6,668 nt of DNA from positions 1 to 6,668 of the forward strand of contig DVHV01000121.1 of assembly GCA_018711775.1 (NCBI GenBank), read 5' to 3'. The notes beneath the pieces are model-generated. The model ran no database searches. It worked only from the letters and a program-made list of their open reading frames with translations, and was not told the DNA's origin. Source of the DNA: Candidatus Onthocola stercoravium (GTDB lineage Bacteria; Bacillota_I; Bacilli_A; RF39; UBA660). Shown here piece by piece: positions 6,053-6,668 of this stretch (position 1 is the first letter of the stretch; every line of letters starts with the position of its first letter). The position numbers were made by a program, and so were the translations under genes.

Positions 6053-6081
6053 TTGACAAACATACGTTTGTGCCCTATAAT
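6053..6081 (+). promoter_or_regulatory. Consensus promoter with a palindromic operator in its spacer
   Basis: TTGACA (6053-6058) and TATAAT (6076-6081) both match the sigma-A consensus perfectly, with a 17-base spacer. The palindrome ACAAAC-ATAC-GTTTGT (6056-6071) fills most of the spacer and overlaps the -35, a typical repressor site. The start point would be near 6088. No start codon with a ribosome site follows within the next 200 bases, so the first product is probably an RNA or a long leader. Confidence 0.75.
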
Positions 6082-6087
6082 TTTGTT

Positions 6088-6290
6088 AATTGAAGAAAGC
6101 AAGGTGATATAGTATATTATAAAGTTAGAGTGATTTGTTTAAAAATATAATAAACTAAAAAATAAAAATAGTACGGGGGCGACCCTCGGAAACATGGTCT
6201 CTGTAAAAAGAGAAAAGGAATATCGTGAGGTATTCCAAGGGAAGAAATAAAGAATTTATTTTCTGCTCTATTCCTTTTTGTTCTTTTCTA
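6088..6290 (+). ncRNA. Putative structured RNA or attenuating leader, family unknown
   Basis: Transcription from the consensus promoter would make about 200 nt ending in a T-rich tract. The first 80 nt are AT-rich and carry AAGGTGAT (6101-6108), a Shine-Dalgarno-like sequence without a usable start codon after it. Then come hairpins: CGGGGG/CCCTCG with loop CGA (6174-6188), TCTCT/AGAGA (6198-6213), GGAATATC/GGTATTCC closed by a GTGA (GNRA) tetraloop (6217-6236), and AGAAATAAA/TTTATTTTCT (6243-6264). The segment AAAAGGAATA (6213-6222) can instead pair with TATTCCTTTT (6269-6278), which excludes the tetraloop hairpin. I could not match it to 6S, SRP, tmRNA, RNase P, T-box or a riboswitch class I know. 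The true ends are unknown. Confidence 0.45.
6213..6290 (+). terminator. Possible terminator/attenuator of the putative RNA
   Basis: AAAAGGAATA (6213-6222) and TATTCCTTTT (6269-6278) give a 10-bp stem followed by a T-rich tract (TTGTTCTTTTC). This closing stem competes with the tetraloop hairpin at 6217-6236 for the same 5' strand, so it could be conditional. The long loop makes it unlike a standard terminator unless inner hairpins form first. Confidence 0.4.
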
Positions 6291-6294
6291 GTAT

Positions 6295-6300
6295 TATAAT
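6295..6300 (+). promoter_or_regulatory. Possible -10 box of the last gene
   Basis: TATAAT stands 24 bases before the ATG at 6325, at a suitable distance for a short leader. The sequence at the -35 position (6272-6277, TCCTTT) is poor, and there is no TG extension. Read-through from the upstream consensus promoter may be the main source of transcript. Confidence 0.35.
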
Positions 6301-6324
6301 GTATGTAGAAATGAGGAGAACGAA

Positions 6325-6668
6325 ATGATTATACGTGAAAGATATTTGAAATTGATTAGGCCTTTTTATGATCAAGATTTAATTAAGGTTTTAATTGAAA
6401 TTAGACGTTCTGGAAAGTCTGTTTTATTAACACAAATTATTGATGAATTAAAATTAAAAGGAATTTCTGATCAACATATTGTATATATTAATTTTGAAGA
6501 TTTTGACTATGCAGAATATACTGAACCTAAAAAATTACATAATTTTATCAAAGAGCAAATTATTGATGATGAAAAGTATTATATATTCTTTGATGAACTT
6601 ACAAATGCACTTCCTTCCATACAAGGTATGGCATTTAACATAGTATTAGATGGTGAAGTAAATGGTAA
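6325..6668 (+). CDS. ATPase, 5' part: AAA_14/DUF4143-like start, MoxR-like end (runs off window)
   Basis: GAGGAG (6313-6318), 6 bases before the ATG, is a good ribosome site, and 114 codons are visible. Residues 1-91 look like the AAA_14/DUF4143 family: IRERYLKLIRPFYDQDLIKV, a P-loop region IEIRRSGKS (24-32), HIVYINFEDFDYAEYTEPKK, and Walker B YYIFFDE (85-91). Two things are odd. The P-loop should read GIRRSGKS; here the first glycine is Glu25 (GAA, one base from GGA). After FFDE the chain continues LTNALPSIQGMAFNIVLDG, unlike the usual DEIQN of AAA_14 but similar to the DELTxAxPxxQ segment of MoxR/AAA_5 ATPases. The gene may be a recombinant, a decayed copy, or a little-known subfamily. The remainder lies outside the window, so function and intactness cannot be judged. 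Confidence 0.7.
   Translation, partial: MIIRERYLKLIRPFYDQDLIKVLIEIRRSGKSVLLTQIIDELKLKGISDQHIVYINFEDFDYAEYTEPKKLHNFIKEQIIDDEKYYIFFDELTNALPSIQGMAFNIVLDGEVNG

Noticed and set aside
6101..6130. Leader peptide after the Shine-Dalgarno-like AAGGTGAT
   Set aside because: No ATG, GTG or TTG occurs at a usable distance in an open frame, and stops follow quickly, so no peptide can be supported.
6088..6290. 6S RNA, SRP RNA, tmRNA or T-box
   Set aside because: The size suits 6S RNA, but no convincing long-range pairing of the 5' and 3' ends is seen. The SRP core, the tmRNA 5' end and the T-box GGNACC element are all absent.
6617..6631. Palindrome CCATAC-AAG-GTATGG
   Set aside because: It lies inside the coding frame of the last gene, is short, and has no T-run or nearby promoter element. 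It is probably chance.

Overview
The window is about 70% AT and uses the standard genetic code: TGG encodes Trp, and TGA ends the ABC-ATPase gene. Shine-Dalgarno sites, intrinsic terminators, IS3- and IS30-family transposases and an Opu/Egt-type transporter all point to a low-GC Bacillota. A gut or oral Erysipelotrichales-like organism is my best guess, but this is not proven from the sequence.

Layout. (1) 1-418: the 3' part of an unrecognised charged protein, followed by a hairpin terminator (430-478). (2) 419-1063: a 645-bp gene-free stretch that looks like mobile-element debris. It holds GTCAGACA-like octamers spaced about one helical turn apart, several TGTACA palindromes, a bidirectional terminator-like hairpin, and a 16-bp direct repeat (826-841 / 1002-1017). 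(3) 1064-2011, minus strand: an IS30-family transposase that keeps its DDE catalytic domain but has lost its N-terminal HTH region, cut off exactly where the next element begins. (4) 2012-3225: an apparently intact 1214-bp IS3-family element with orfA, orfB in the -1 frame, and imperfect inverted repeats of about 41 bp. Its right end carries TTGACA and its left end TATAAT, so abutting the ends with a 3-bp spacer makes a TTGACA-N17-TATAAT junction promoter, as in the IS3-family circle intermediate. (5) 3215-5980: a two-gene osmoprotectant/ergothioneine-type ABC importer, made of an ATPase with tandem CBS domains and a fused permease/substrate-binding protein, closed by a strong terminator. Its apparent promoter is a hybrid, with the -35 inside the IS3 end and an extended -10 in the flanking DNA. 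(6) 5981-6324: three tandem 8-bp repeats, a consensus promoter with a palindrome between -35 and -10, and a region of about 200 nt with several hairpins and a mutually exclusive pairing, which suggests an undescribed small RNA or attenuating leader. (7) 6325-end: the start of an ATPase gene whose N-terminal part looks like the AAA_14/DUF4143 family. It has a damaged Walker A and switches after Walker B to a MoxR/AAA_5-like sequence.

How the parts work together: nested IS insertion and adjacent deletion appear to have brought an outward-facing IS3 -35 box next to the transporter operon, so that the operon may now be transcribed from an IS-derived promoter. Downstream, a tightly organised promoter/RNA block precedes an ATPase gene that may be chimeric. 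These two places are the most worthwhile to follow up.
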